From the NCBI GenBank assembly GCA_963931865.1, contig OZ007508.1, positions 17,934,762 through 17,998,761 of the forward strand: DNA of 64,000 nucleotides, given 5' to 3'. This document shows positions 1 to 10,916 of the stretch, in pieces; positions within the stretch are counted from its first letter, which is position 1; every line of letters begins with the position of its first letter. This DNA is from Axinella damicornis (taxonomy: Eukaryota > Porifera > Demospongiae > Axinellida > Axinellidae). The notes under the pieces were generated by a model, which saw nothing but the letters and a program-made list of their open reading frames with translations, was not told the DNA's origin and searched no databases. Position numbers and translations under genes: made by a program.

Positions 1-705
1 CCAGGATGTCTAGATGACACAGCCAATCCAAGCAATGGATTTTTGTCGTTTGTTCGTCTCGTTGGTACATGCTATTTCAAGAAACACATAGCAGCTTTCA
101 TCACCTTGTTCAGTTGTGAGACCCCAGTCCAGCTGTTCAATTCCCTTGAGTCATCCACAGAAAAACACCAAATCTGGCTGCAAAAGATAAGGGACACCGT
201 TTCTGACAGAATTGTAAATGAGGAAGAGCGAGTGCCTTCATACACGGCACTGTGGCGACACTGGCTACGCTCATGCTGGGTGAGCAGGATGTGGCAGAAT
301 GCAACCCTCCCCAACCTCTTCCATAGTTTACCTCGCCCTGACGACTGTGGGTGGATTGAGAAGGATGGGAAGTTTTCAATTGACTGGGAAGCACCGGAAG
401 TACTAGAAAAGGTAAAAACGACTATTGACTTCCTCATCAAAGGATGCAGTTGCAAGAAAGGGTGCAAGTCAAAAATCTGTGGGTGCCGCAAAAAGGACAC
501 CTACTGTGGCCCAGGATGTGAATGCCAGGGATGCACCAACCTACCTGTCCAATGTAATGATGATGATGACGATGTTAGTACTGATGACGAACTCTCCAGT
601 GAGTTAGAAGTAGATGACTCTTCGAGCTCCGACGATGATTGTCTAGAGGCAGAAGCCGAAGTGATTACAGATGAGTTCCCATTTATTGTAGAAGATATCA
701 TGTAA
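1..705 (+). CDS. 3' part of a CXC-domain (TSO1/tesmin-like) ORF, probably transposon-derived
   Basis: The frame is open from base 1 to a TAA at 703-705, so the 5' end lies outside the window; about 234 residues are visible. Seen: residues ~149-178 carry a cysteine cluster of the CXC type (CSCKKGCKSKICGC, then CGPGCECQGC), a zinc-binding module known from tesmin/TSO1 DNA-binding proteins. The tail is very acidic (runs of D, then alternating S and D/E). The upstream half has many tryptophans (YTALWRHWLRSCWVSRMWQN). From family knowledge, proteins with this order, a nuclease-like or unassigned N-terminal part followed by a CXC cluster, occur in many copies in sponge and cnidarian genomes and look like transposon-encoded or domesticated genes. 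No intron is visible. A single host gene cannot be excluded because the 5' part and its neighbours are missing. Confidence 0.7.
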   Translation, partial: PGCLDDTANPSNGFLSFVRLVGTCYFKKHIAAFITLFSCETPVQLFNSLESSTEKHQIWLQKIRDTVSDRIVNEEERVPSYTALWRHWLRSCWVSRMWQNATLPNLFHSLPRPDDCGWIEKDGKFSIDWEAPEVLEKVKTTIDFLIKGCSCKKGCKSKICGCRKKDTYCGPGCECQGCTNLPVQCNDDDDDVSTDDELSSELEVDDSSSSDDDCLEAEAEVITDEFPFIVEDIM

Positions 706-836
706 CATACTAAACATACCAGGTTTATAATCATCACCTACACTTCTGTGTCATCATACACTGTCTCTGTATCTACCATTATCTAAACCAGAATATGTCC
801 TACATGGGACACACCATCATCAATATATTAAACTTT

Positions 837-837
<1 letters not shown>

Positions 838-888
<51 letters not shown>

Positions 889-940
889 TGTGTGTGTGTG
901 TGTGTGAGTGTGTGTATGTGAGTGTGTGTGTGTAACTGAA
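838..940. repeat. (TG)n microsatellite
   Basis: About 100 bp of nearly pure TG dinucleotide just after the 3' end of the CXC ORF. Short cysteine/valine-rich frames here are translations of the repeat and not genes. Confidence 0.95.
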
Positions 941-2133
941 GTGGGATGTTCGTGGAGTGGGACTAGACTAGTGAGTGTGACTTTGTACATTCAATTTACT
1001 GAACCTCGGAACTCTGTGAAGAATGTTCGAGAACATGGGGGCTACAAGTGGATGCATGCAATCGGGGAGCCGCAGTCGAAGCGGACGCAATTGAGGAGTT
1101 GCAGCTCTGCACAGAGAGCTGTCCGGTGCCGCATTACTCACGTAGGCGAACGAGGGGGAAGTAGCTGATCGAGCGAAGTACTAAGTTCAGCTAGGCTTTG
1201 CGAGCAGCCTCACTCACTGCATGTAAGTCCTGGCCTGAGGTGGTGTTGGTGTTACACTGCATCATGTTTTTCCTTGCAGCTAGCTGTGTACCAAAAAGAA
1301 TTATCTGCCACAGTCTTATATCACTAGGCCATAATCAGGCTATCATGATAATTATCAAGATCATGCATGTACATCATGTACATTCCTTCTAACTATAATT
1401 TTATCAAGGCTGCTTTGCAGCTGCCTGAACTTAAGTGCTCTTGGCTGCAATTTGCAAATAGCTTAGGAGTTTGTGTGTGCCTCGCAGAACTTTGTTTGTA
1501 TATGTCAGTTAGTTATGTCAGTTAGTGTACCGCTTGGATTTCTCTTTCATGGATGCTGAAGCTTGTTTGAACCATTACCCAGGGTGGCCAATCCCCACTT
1601 GATTGCCTTGGTTAGGTATGTTCCCGAGTGAGCTAATCCGGGCGTCCAAAAGAATTTTCACGTTTTGGGGAAAAAAAACTTGGCTGGGTGTGGGTCACCT
1701 TGTGGCGTTCTTGTGAGCCTTTTCCCAGTTTTGACAGCCTCGTTCCCATGCCCCCGTCCTGCTTTTCATCGCTTGCAGTAGTGAAAAGCGGCGAGAGCCT
1801 GGTATCTTTCCTCGTGTGAGTATGACGTAATCGACAAATGGCCAAACTTCTCAGAATGAATAAACCAAGTTTTGCGCATTGCTCGTTCTTTGATACGCGA
1901 GCGCCGGGCCCAGCCACAAGTAAGTTGGCTGCCGCCCCCTACTAGTATAGCCACGCCCAGTCCACACCTCCATCCGCTCTAGCAGCAGTAAGGTTCCAGG
2001 CCAGCATCTTGCACGCAACTGGTACTATATCCTTTATCTTGAATTCCTTGTGTTATGCATCTATCATTAATGCATTGGCTGGCGCCATGGCAATATAATA
2101 ACATTCATGCCCTAGGGGGACGCGATAACCCAC
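941..2133. other. Gene-free stretch with repeat remnants
   Basis: No convincing exon. Bases ~1060-1140 resemble ~40,430-40,515 (shared GAAGCGGACGCAAT and CTGCACAG.GAGCT motifs), marking an old dispersed repeat. Bases ~1730-1830 hold one end of the family that begins TAGCCTCGTTCCCA, closest to the 45,478-45,825 copy, without a clear second end. Confidence 0.55.
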
Positions 2134-2177
2134 AGAGCAACTAGGGTGATATGGGAAAATATCACCCTAGTTGCTCT
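2134..2177. repeat. Hairpin
   Basis: A perfect inverted repeat with 19-base arms (AGAGCAACTAGGGTGATAT) around a short loop. It lies beside the longer foldback at 2241-2405 and may belong to the same element. Confidence 0.85.
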
Positions 2178-2240
2178 GGCTAGCATTTGCCATACATTCC
2201 CTATGGGAATAGCCATATCAGACTGAGTTGGAAACATGAT

Positions 2241-2405
2241 AATATAAATTAGTTGTATCCCTGCCCAGCGGATATAAGACCCATTACATCCCATGGGAAA
2301 GGCTACTGCTTGAGTGGAGTCGGCTCCACTCAAGCACTGGCCTTTCCCGCAGGATATAGCAGGTCTTACATGTATATCCCACTAGGCAGGGATAAAACCT
2401 ATATT
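2241..2405. mobile_element. Imperfect foldback, MITE-like
   Basis: The left arm (AATATAAATT, TATCCCTGCCCAG, GGGAAAGGC) is matched as reverse complement by the right arm (GCCTTTCCC, TAGGCAGGGATA, ACCTATATT), with GCTTGAGTGGAG/CTCCACTCAAGC at the tip near 2310-2335. No coding content and no certain target duplication. Confidence 0.6.
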
Positions 2406-3739
2406 CATAAGTGAAACTAAATGTACTAACTACAGTAGAAGAGTACCTTTAGCTGTGTAGGAAGGCCTGTTACTACATACAAACATGCATAGAATCGGGA
2501 ATGCATGGGTACAAGCTATTTATTATTACTGCCTTGTACACGTGGAACAAAACTTTGGTACAAATTTGTTTAGAAGGATTTTCCTACTTCATGATAGGTT
2601 TATTTCACAGTCAATATACAGAGCAACAGTAAAATGGCCTAAAACTTACTGTCCCGAGTACCCGCTGTCCAGGATAGGTCGAGACATATCAAGAAGTTTT
2701 GAGCAAAAACGATCATAGCGCTAATAACAAACTATTAGCACGTTTGGCCCTGTTGCCTTTGATGTTAGCTGGACATGCGCGACCCGCGCGATATCGACGC
2801 TTGACCGTTCATCTTCCCGGATAGCGCTACAGTAAACAGCGCTGGCGTACTCGCTTTCTCGGGCCCGGGATAAGTCATCCAGTCACGCAGAGACCGATGA
2901 GCTCCAAGTCCGTCACCTCCAAACTGCTGAACAACGCGGCAGGAACGCTGGTAAAATACGGGCGGTGAGTTGTCATTGACTGCACCGTGTTCGTTCTGCT
3001 TCTTCTCGGTAGATCTTTAAACGCAATCGGCGGACACAGAGTGCTAGATAGACTACACAAAGTGGGTATTTTTAGAATCCTCGCACATTGCACAATGACG
3101 CTCTGCGTTGGAATTTTTATCTACAGTGCGCATAATTCGAGTCACGTCGGTATTTTTCACGGCTAGGTGAGACACGCCCCCACTAATCCTATACTCAATA
3201 CATCCAACAACATTCACGTGATCGGCGGAAAGAGGAGTAACTTTTATCACACAAATTTGGTATCACTAGCATTGTGAATCCATACAGAACACCGCTGTGG
3301 GTTGGAATTGTTAATACATACAAAGCATAAAGACTTATTCTACAAAATATCTCTCAGTCAGCATGTTTCCAATACATTTCTGATTGCACCTGTTAGGAAT
3401 GATCAGTTGCATGCAGGTGTTAATTGCACCAATATTGCACCAAATGATCACAGAGTTCCTCATATGCATCGCTCAGAGCCTCACACCCAGGTAACTGGTC
3501 AGCCGCCTTTTCGTCCAACAGCACCATATTTACGTGAAAAGACGCGTCAAAGGCGATGACAAAACCATCTCTCGGTATTGCTGTACCTTCTGTATCAGTT
3601 CTTTTAGAAAAAGAGTGTCTACTACTTCGGTGGGAGACCTCTCGAACACTGACTCTCAAACCTGCCACGTGGCAGCCAAATTGAGAGACACGCCCACTTC
3701 CGCTGCAAATAAATCTTGTAAAATTTGGACGGTTGCGAT
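2406..3739. other. No gene recognised
   Basis: Ordinary-composition DNA. A minus-strand open frame at 3420-3815 (131 codons) has no domain I recognise and no obvious splice context, so it is not called. Confidence 0.5.
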
Positions 3740-4025
3740 TCGACTGTATAGAGTGGGCAGCTGTAGCCGCCTGGTGATGACTTGGAGGTTGCGAAAAAGC
3801 GATGGGCTGGTGCACTGCTCGGTGTGAATGCTGCGATAACCATCATGAGAGATTGAGGCGACGTTGAGCTAGCCCGTCTGAAGAAGAAGAAAGAAAAACA
3901 ATTTTCCCGTTTTGCGAGTAGCTACCTGGTGCGGTACTTTCGCGACGCAAGGAGTCTTGTTGGTCATGAAAACACTCGAAGATGAACGGTACGTGGTTAT
4001 AAAGGCTTATAAGTGTGCCGTTTCT
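3740..4025. repeat. Dispersed repeat, inverted partner of 36,150-36,410
   Basis: Shared pieces are present in reverse orientation at 36,150-36,410: the stretch with GTCTTGTTGGTCATGAAAAC (here) and GTTTTCATGACCAACAAGAC (there), and the pieces around GTGCACTGCTC and GCAGCTGTAGCCGCC. Similarity is interrupted and diverged. The element type is unknown. Confidence 0.65.
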
Positions 4026-4089
4026 GAGATTTTTTGATATTAGCATATATTGCGTGTACTGACGTCGTATCCCTACGTAGCTACATATA

Positions 4090-4905
4090 GAGTCTCCCGA
4101 CTCTATGATACTACAGAAGACATTTCTTGTCACATAGCGGGGCGGCCATGCATAGAGCGTAAAGAATGACATAATTAAATCCGGAACTCAAGTTTCTGAT
4201 GCCTGAGATCTAGAGCGCATAGACTATACTACACAGTACCATTTAATTTATGGGATGGCCAGCGAAGGGTATTAGGACAGCCGAAACAGGCTGCGAGGCA
4301 ATGCAAGCCTTCACTATATACATAACTATAGGCCGCCTGCCTGATTACATACGTCAATCGCGTTCTGCCATCTGATTTGAGATCTCAAATCCGAGCTCGG
4401 CCCTGCCCTATGTGTCTGGAAATGTCACTCAGAACACTAGACCCTCTCTCCCCGTTTCAGGGAGGGTCTGGGAACAACTAACACATACATACAGCAGCCA
4501 TACACAAAAATAGCATATTCATTGTGTATTTTGCAACCTGTCTAGGAATTAGAAATTCGCAATTAAACCTATAGCTAAGTGCATGATCAAGAACGCCCAC
4601 TATAGCCTCGAACGCTTGCGCGAAATGATACTAAGCGCCAGTCAGTAGTAACCACTCATAGCCATTCATTGCGCCCTTCCACTCAGTCGGGTGTCTATGA
4701 CTCTATGCGCTCTTGCTGATGCGGTCAACGACAACGCACGGCACCATTCACCTCGAAGTTAGCCTACAAAGGTAGTTCATGTACAGTTTATATCGACGTT
4801 GAAGAAGCTTAAGTGTTCTGTTATACCCCCCATTTTCCACTACGTCAGTAAAAATCAACCCTTCTTGCCATCTGCTAACTTTACTACTGCCACGAACACT
4901 GTGTA
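4090..4905. repeat. Direct segmental duplication, copy A (partner 7283-8655)
   Basis: Runs parallel to 7283-8655 from CAGAAGACATTTCTTGTCAC through GTATTAGGACAGCCGAAACA to ACTACTGCCACGA. This copy lacks the two transposons at 7355-7815 and 7839-7963 and so gives their empty sites. It carries ~150 bp (about 4451-4598) absent from the partner. No coding frame is shared, so it is probably a duplicated non-coding repeat. Confidence 0.85.
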
Positions 4906-5117
4906 CCATAGTATACTAGTGGAATGCCGGACATTAGAGGGCGAGCCTGAGCGAAGTGCATGCACCGGGACATGCAAGGAGCAGTTGCATTCACATGACA
5001 TCAGAATGTGACTGGGCAATGAGCATAGGCCACAGAAGTTAGCTATGGCACTAAACATACACTTGTACACATCACAGCAACTGTGAGTCAGGTTAGCGTT
5101 TATAGCTGAAGCAGTCT

Positions 5118-5268
5118 AGCAGCAACATGGATAATACACACTAACGTTATCCATAAGCAGCAACATGGATAATACACACTAACGTTATCCATAAGCAGCA
5201 ACATGGATATAATACACACTAACGTTATCCATAGGCAGCAACATGGATAATACACACTAACGTTATCG
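5118..5268. repeat. Tandem repeat, about four 38-40 bp units
   Basis: The unit AGCAGCAACATGGATAATAC followed by ACACTAACGTTATCCATA recurs about four times with almost no change and no spacers. This is a minisatellite and not a CRISPR array. Confidence 0.92.
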
Positions 5269-6048
5269 GTGGACGGGGGACTGCAGCTGTAGGCCGCAAT
5301 TTGTAGGGATGCCCCCCCCCCAGCCTTCTGAGCCTTCTCAGAGTCCGGGTTCTGAGGCACTCTGAGAGGTCATAGTGTCCAGTGTGTATGCAACTATGCA
5401 TGTGACAGTCATGCTAGACTTCCTCCTGGCAGACCTTTGGCAACTTACAAAGATGCAATTTGTAGGGGGGTCCCCAGTAAATTTTGGAATTTTGAGCCTT
5501 CTGAGAGTGGGCACTCTGAGACAATTTGAGTAGTATGGAAATGCTATGCAGTGTAACATGAGACGGTACAAAGCACAAAGCACACAGGTGTAGCTAGCTA
5601 CATGCTGCAGTTCCTGACACTACTTTCACTGAATTAGCTACATGTCAGAATTTTTATTTTATTTTTTATTTTTGGGGGGGGGGGGGGGGGGGGGAAGCTG
5701 GAGTGTTTGGGGGGAATCTCCCCCCCCCCCCCCAGTAGATAGAACCCTGGTTACAGATAGCATGTAGTTCCACACAATCCTGAATTATTAATGAGGCAGA
5801 AGCCTTGATGTTGGCACCCTCCCACTCAGCCTTAAACCCCTTGGAACACTTATATGTTACAGTAGGCAGTGGTGGTTAAGGGTGCAGTCCAAGACCAATT
5901 AACACCGCCCACAGCACCTGGGTTGAGGCCCTGTTTATGCATCATCAGGCTACCATTCAGCATGCCTGTATCTGTATGTGATATTATGGTACATAAGAGA
6001 AATCATGATGCTGGTTCCGGAGCTATAGGCACAAATAGCGATTATAGG
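5269..6048. other. Gene-free stretch with homopolymer runs
   Basis: Contains poly-G (~5676-5694) and poly-C (~5720-5734) tracts, and a small motif repeated at ~5287 and ~5455 (GCAATTTGTAGGG). No coding signal. Confidence 0.6.
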
Positions 6049-6163
6049 TAGCCTTAATTGTTCCCAGGCCGTTCCACCGCCAGTATTTCATCATGAAATA
6101 CGGCGTATTTCATACTGGAAGTGATTAAATACTGGCAGTGGGAACGGCCTGGGAACGAGGCTA
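6049..6163. mobile_element. TAGCC-family MITE, 115 bp
   Basis: Begins TAGCC and ends GGGAACGAGGCTA; the arms carry GTTCCCAGGCCGTTCCACCG and its near reverse complement. The flanking 9-mers GATTATAGG (6040-6048) and GACTATAAG (6164-6172) agree at 7 of 9 positions, fitting the 9-bp target duplication of better preserved relatives. Confidence 0.8.
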
Positions 6164-7282
6164 GACTATAAGGATCTCAAGTCACAACAGTATAACTGTT
6201 GCGATTTCTTCACTTATGAAGTTTTATATAATAATTATGTTGTTCACTCATTGCTGTCTTCATTCAATGTATTGTAGCATAACAGAAACAGAAATTTTCT
6301 AGAGAGATGATTGTTGCTCTTTGGTGGGTAAGTGAGAGCTAATTTGCAACATACAGGGAGTTCATAGCATAATAATATAGGTCATTATTAGGCCTGAGCT
6401 AATTATTCACAAAATTTCCCCCATTATTTTATTTGAATATTCTTGACAACTAAGCCCATTATTTTACATCAACAACCTGTTATTCACAAAATATTTTTGA
6501 CATTGTGATCGACTTTTCGTTTACGAGCCAACTCAGATGGCTTGGGACTCCGTAAGCGGTCTAGCAGAGACACACAGGAGGAGGTAGACTCGTGCTCTGT
6601 AGCCTCTGTTCCTGTTTCGGAGCTCGAAAGTGACAAAAGGTCACCACAGCACTTCGCATCCGACTCACGTCATGGCTGAAACTACACGCCCACTGATAAT
6701 TATTTCAGTTTTCTGGCCCGATTATTCGTGAATAATGTGCAATTCAGGTAAGTCCCTATTATTCTGAAATTATGTGCGCATAATTAGCTCAGGCCTAGTC
6801 ATTATCATGGAATAGCAAAAATAGTTTGCAAATCCCTATTGCTGTTTACCATAATATTATATTATGTAGACAGCTGTATATACATGTATGGTAAATGTCT
6901 GTCATCAAGCATACTGCCCGCCCCCATCTCCACGGTTGCCTCCATCGACCATACCACCACCATCTCCTCCTACTCCTCCTCCTCCTCCTCCTCCACCTCC
7001 TCCTCCTCCTCCTCCTCCTCCTCCTCCTCCTCCTCCTCCATCTCCCCCTTCACAGCCTCCACGATCACAATGATTCTTGGCTTCAACTCCACTTATAAGA
7101 ATGATCATACAACTCATCGCTAAGATAGTGATGTGGACTGTTGCACTGCGTCTTCTTGATGCCATCTTGGTAACTGTAGTTTGGCAATAAGAACACTTGT
7201 CTATAAAAGCAGTAATAATCACCATGTAATCTGAGGGTACTGACATGCATATTCCACTGCATAATTCTGAGCTAGACATATT
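6164..7282. other. Gene-free stretch with a TCC trinucleotide run
   Basis: Bases ~6955-7040 are (TCC)n, which gives artificial poly-Ser, poly-Pro and poly-Leu frames and poly-Gly on the other strand. A foldback-like region lies at ~6390-6800 (GGCCTGAGCTAATTATTC near the left end, AATTAGCTCAGGCCTA at the right). No gene recognised. Confidence 0.6.
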
Positions 7283-7354
7283 ATTATATTACAGAAGACA
7301 TTTCTTGTCACATAGTGGGGCGGCCATAGAGCGTAAAGAATGACATATTACATA

Positions 7355-7815
7355 CCGTATTTCCGCAAATAGACACCGCCCTCGAATAAATGCCGCAAAA
7401 CTGGAGGCACTGAGTGAAATAGACGCCGCCCTTGAATAAAAGGGGCATTTTGTATGCAGTCGTGGAAGACAGTCTGAGTCCTCGAGTTCGTCGTCATCCC
7501 CCTCCATATGCATCCCGCGAAGGCATCTTCTTCACCGTCGTCCTCGTATATACCGTGTGTATCGCTTTGTTGCAAAGCGACGCCGGGCTAATCAAAGTGC
7601 TCAGGCTCCAGCCGCGGACGGCACTTGCCGAATCTTGCCCATTGTGACTTGCTGTTTTGTGTATTTCTCGACCAAATTTTGTAAGAGCTTGTCGACACAG
7701 GGAGCTAGCTAGGGATGCTGTTTACGTGGCGCGGGCATACTTCCCAAAGTAATAAACGCCGACCTCGAATTGTCACCGCACCTAAACGCCGCGACGTCTA
7801 TTCGCGGAAATACGG
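7355..7815. mobile_element. TA-inserting MITE with CCGTATTTCCGC ends
   Basis: The ends CCGTATTTCCGC and GCGGAAATACGG are inverted repeats flanked by TA on both sides, and the inner arms share AATAGAC.CCG motifs. The duplicated sequence at ~4160-4175 lacks it. The TA duplication suggests mobilisation by a Tc1/mariner-type transposase; no transposase is encoded. Confidence 0.88.
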
Positions 7816-7838
7816 TAATTTTAAATCCGGAACTCAAG

Positions 7839-7963
7839 TAGTCTCGGTCCCAGACCCAACCAACCCCAGCACGGATCGCTTTTAGTATCGCACGCGGGGA
7901 AGGATCCGCGCGTTATACTGTAAGCGATACACGCGCTGGATAAATGGTCTGGGAACGAGACTA
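7839..7963. mobile_element. TAGTCTCG-ended MITE, 125 bp, perfect 9-bp target duplication
   Basis: Ends TAGTCTCG and CGAGACTA, with GGTCCCAGACC/GGTCTGGGAAC in the arms. It is flanked by GAACTCAAG at 7830-7838 and 7964-7972. The paralogous empty site near 4186-4194 carries one GAACTCAAG, so the 9-bp duplication is shown directly. The interior is non-coding. Confidence 0.93.
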
Positions 7964-8783
7964 GAACTCAAGTTTCTGACGCCTCAGATCTAGAGCGCTG
8001 CACATAGACTACTACACAGTACCGTTTAATTTACAAAAGCTTGGGATGGCCGGCGAAGGGTATTAGGACAGCCGAAACAGGCTGCGAGGCAATGCAAGCC
8101 TTCACTAAATACAAAACTGTACATAACTATAGGCTGCCTGCCTGACTACATACGTCAATCGTGTTCTGCCATCTGATTCGAGATCTCAAATCCAAGCTCG
8201 GCCCCGCCCTATGTGACTAGAAATGTCGCTCAGAACGCTAGACCCTCTTTCCCTGTTTCAAGGAGGGTCTCACTATAGCCCCGAAGGCTTGCGCGAAATG
8301 ATACTAAGTGCCAGTCAGTAGTAACCACTCACAGCCATTCACTGCACTCTTCCACTCAGTCGAGTGTCCGAATTACCCGCAACAGTGCTCCGAGAACGCT
8401 GTGCATCGCTGACAGCAAGAGCGCATATAATTATAAGTAGCGGTCTATGACTCTATGCCGCTCTTGCTGACGCAAACGCACGGCACTATTCATACTAAAG
8501 GTAGTTTCTGCACAGAGTTTGTTGTTGCTGACGTTGAAGAGGCGCTTAAGTGTTCTGTTATACCATTTCCGCGTAAAAATCAAGCCTTCGACACCCTTCC
8601 TGCCATCTGCTAACTTAGTACATGTACTACTGCCACGATTCCCACGAACACTGTATGTAATCTCACTGACTTAGCTTTCACTGCACAATCCAATGTGCAC
8701 TACTGTCCCGAATACAGTCTGCTGCGTTTGTAGCTCAGCTTTGCTTTCTCTTCTTTCTTTTTTTTCCGTGGCCGGGAACAACA

Positions 8784-8860
8784 ACAGTGATGTCATGACA
8801 TCACTGTCACGGTTTCACCATAGATATATTATAGCTCACGTGAGCTATAATATCTATGGT
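8784..8860. repeat. Two adjacent palindromes
   Basis: Bases 8784-8807 form a perfect 24-bp palindrome centred on GTCATGAC. Bases 8817-8860 form a near-perfect 44-bp palindrome centred on the E-box-like CACGTG, with one 2-nt asymmetry in an arm. Confidence 0.9.
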
Positions 8861-10916
8861 TTCACTGTACTGTACTTTATTACTTCCTGGCAGGAAATTT
8901 GGTAATCGCATGCAGTATACTAGTACAGTCCCAGGGATCATGACTTTTGTTATCTGGAAAAAGATACCGGATGCTTTTACAGTATAATTACACATGTAGT
9001 CATATGAAACAGCTTGTTATCTGATAGCTATGCCATTGTCATTGTAATTGGATCCAGACTGGCAAGGCCAGACCAGCAGTTACAGATGGCATGTCACAGT
9101 CACCTCTTGCTACAATATAGCTATAGGGTTTTCCATGGCCCAAGCCTGGTGTTTGGGAAAACCTTCACAATGTTCACGGACTCCTCCAACAGTACTAGTC
9201 TGCAGCGACAACATTTTTTTGTTTTCCTTGCACACTTCCCCGCTTCTTAGATGTGAAGGAAATTGGTGGCTGGTAGACAGTTACGGAAGTTTAACTGAAG
9301 TTCCTGTTCCTCTAGCTTCTGATTACCCACATTAACTATTGGGATACTGGGGTGCAAGGATATTTCACATCAGGAGGTTTTAAACTCCCATCCGGGTCCT
9401 AGGTCCTCCAGCAGGCTCATTATAGCTACATGTGTATCAACAATTTGTTATTTTGTTTTTATTTAGCTAAGTGACACGCATTACCGTAAAATATTCCCGG
9501 TCTGAATACATGTAGCCCTATGAGTCACTAGGTTACACTTTATTGAATATACGCAGCCACCTTGTCACTGGAGCACAAAACGTCTGACAAAGACTGGGAA
9601 GTTTGCTCACAGATGAGGGTATACTACAATATTATTTGGTTACAACCTCCTAGTACTGTACTTTTACTAAACCTTGCAACAACTGAGCGCAGAGCGTTGA
9701 GCGACGAGTGAAAAGCGTTTTACTTTGATGTGGCCTAGGCGGTTGCGGTTTCCCGCCTAAAATATTAGCTCGCTATGAATAACATTTCACGGCAGCCAGA
9801 AGCGCTAGTTAATTTTTGCGGTAACTTTTGACCTACGACTGTGGCACTGTTAGTGTGACAACTACAAACGGGCAAAAACGCAACGGAAATTGACTGTAGA
9901 GCAGCTGCGTGATTTGGAAGCAGACGACTTCCGGTTATTAAACGGATTTGCGGTTTATACAGATTTCACTTCAAAATTTGCAAGTCTTGCTAAAAGTACA
10001 GTAGTATTTGAGTGCTAGTTGAGTAAAATTCAGTAGTGACCCACAGCATTCCTTGAATTAGCATGGGAAGAATAGCTAGTCGTGCCCTTGCAAAGAATTC
10101 AATGGGAGCTGATACTTCAGTTGCTACCACTAATATCTGCATACTTTCAATTAGGATAGTCATGCAGCTGTCAAATAGCTACTTTGCTAAAACAACAATT
10201 TTGTTTTTGTAGTGGTGCTGCATTAACTTCATGAAAGCAATGTCAACAACAGACTTGTTTACTACAACAGAAGACCAATTGCAAGCATAACAAAAGGCAT
10301 AATGTGCGAAGTAGTACAGAAATGAAATGATACGCCTGCCTGGTGTCTGCATAGTTTTGATAGCTACCCTTGCATAGGATAATTGGTTTCCCCACTAGCA
10401 CGCCATTGGAAACACAAAGCAATTCCCAGGATGTTTGGAACGAGGGTGCCAAATTTCCGATTGGACTACTGAAATTCAGTGGATCCTTATGGGTACCAAG
10501 TTTCGTAGAACGAAGTGGATATTGGTCTGGCAGGTAGTAGGGCAATGGGTTAGGGTATATTAGGGCCAGGGCCGGTTCTAGATGCGTGTGCATTTCCGGT
10601 ACCTATACCTAGTACCTAAAGTATGTACTTCCTGCTGGACAAATATCCATGTCGTTCATAGAATACTTGGAGCAGTGGTGCCATGCAAATTTCTGGGATG
10701 CCATAATTATTTCCTGTGACACTGTGCAGAAGAGCAATGCAAAGACTTCCAGACTCATCTGTCGTTTGCTCTTTCAATGGCACAACTTTAACCCCGACCA
10801 CGCCCCCAAATTTGATTTTTGCGAGACGTCCGCGCCGCGTAACGTAAGGCCATGTGGCGGAAGCGAATAGTTACTTAACGATCATGGGCAGCTAGGTGAA
10901 ACGCGAGAGTGCAGTA
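8861..10916. other. No gene recognised; upstream region of ZNF830
   Basis: No domain-bearing frame on either strand. The last few hundred bases should hold the ZNF830 promoter, but no TATA box or other definite element could be assigned. Confidence 0.5.

Larger units (their letters stand above)
7283..8655. repeat. Direct segmental duplication, copy B (partner 4090-4905)
   Basis: Same order and orientation as 4090-4905, but enlarged by two separate transposon insertions at 7355-7815 and 7839-7963. Confidence 0.85.

Noticed and set aside
3420..3815. 131-codon minus-strand frame
   Set aside because: No recognisable domain or repeat pattern and no start or splice context; not separable from chance.
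5118..5268. Regular 38-bp repeats that could suggest a CRISPR array
   Set aside because: Units are contiguous with no unique spacers, and the genome is eukaryotic.
6888..7123. Poly-Pro, poly-Ser, poly-Leu and poly-Gly frames
   Set aside because: All arise from one (TCC)n run and lack any flanking coding signal.
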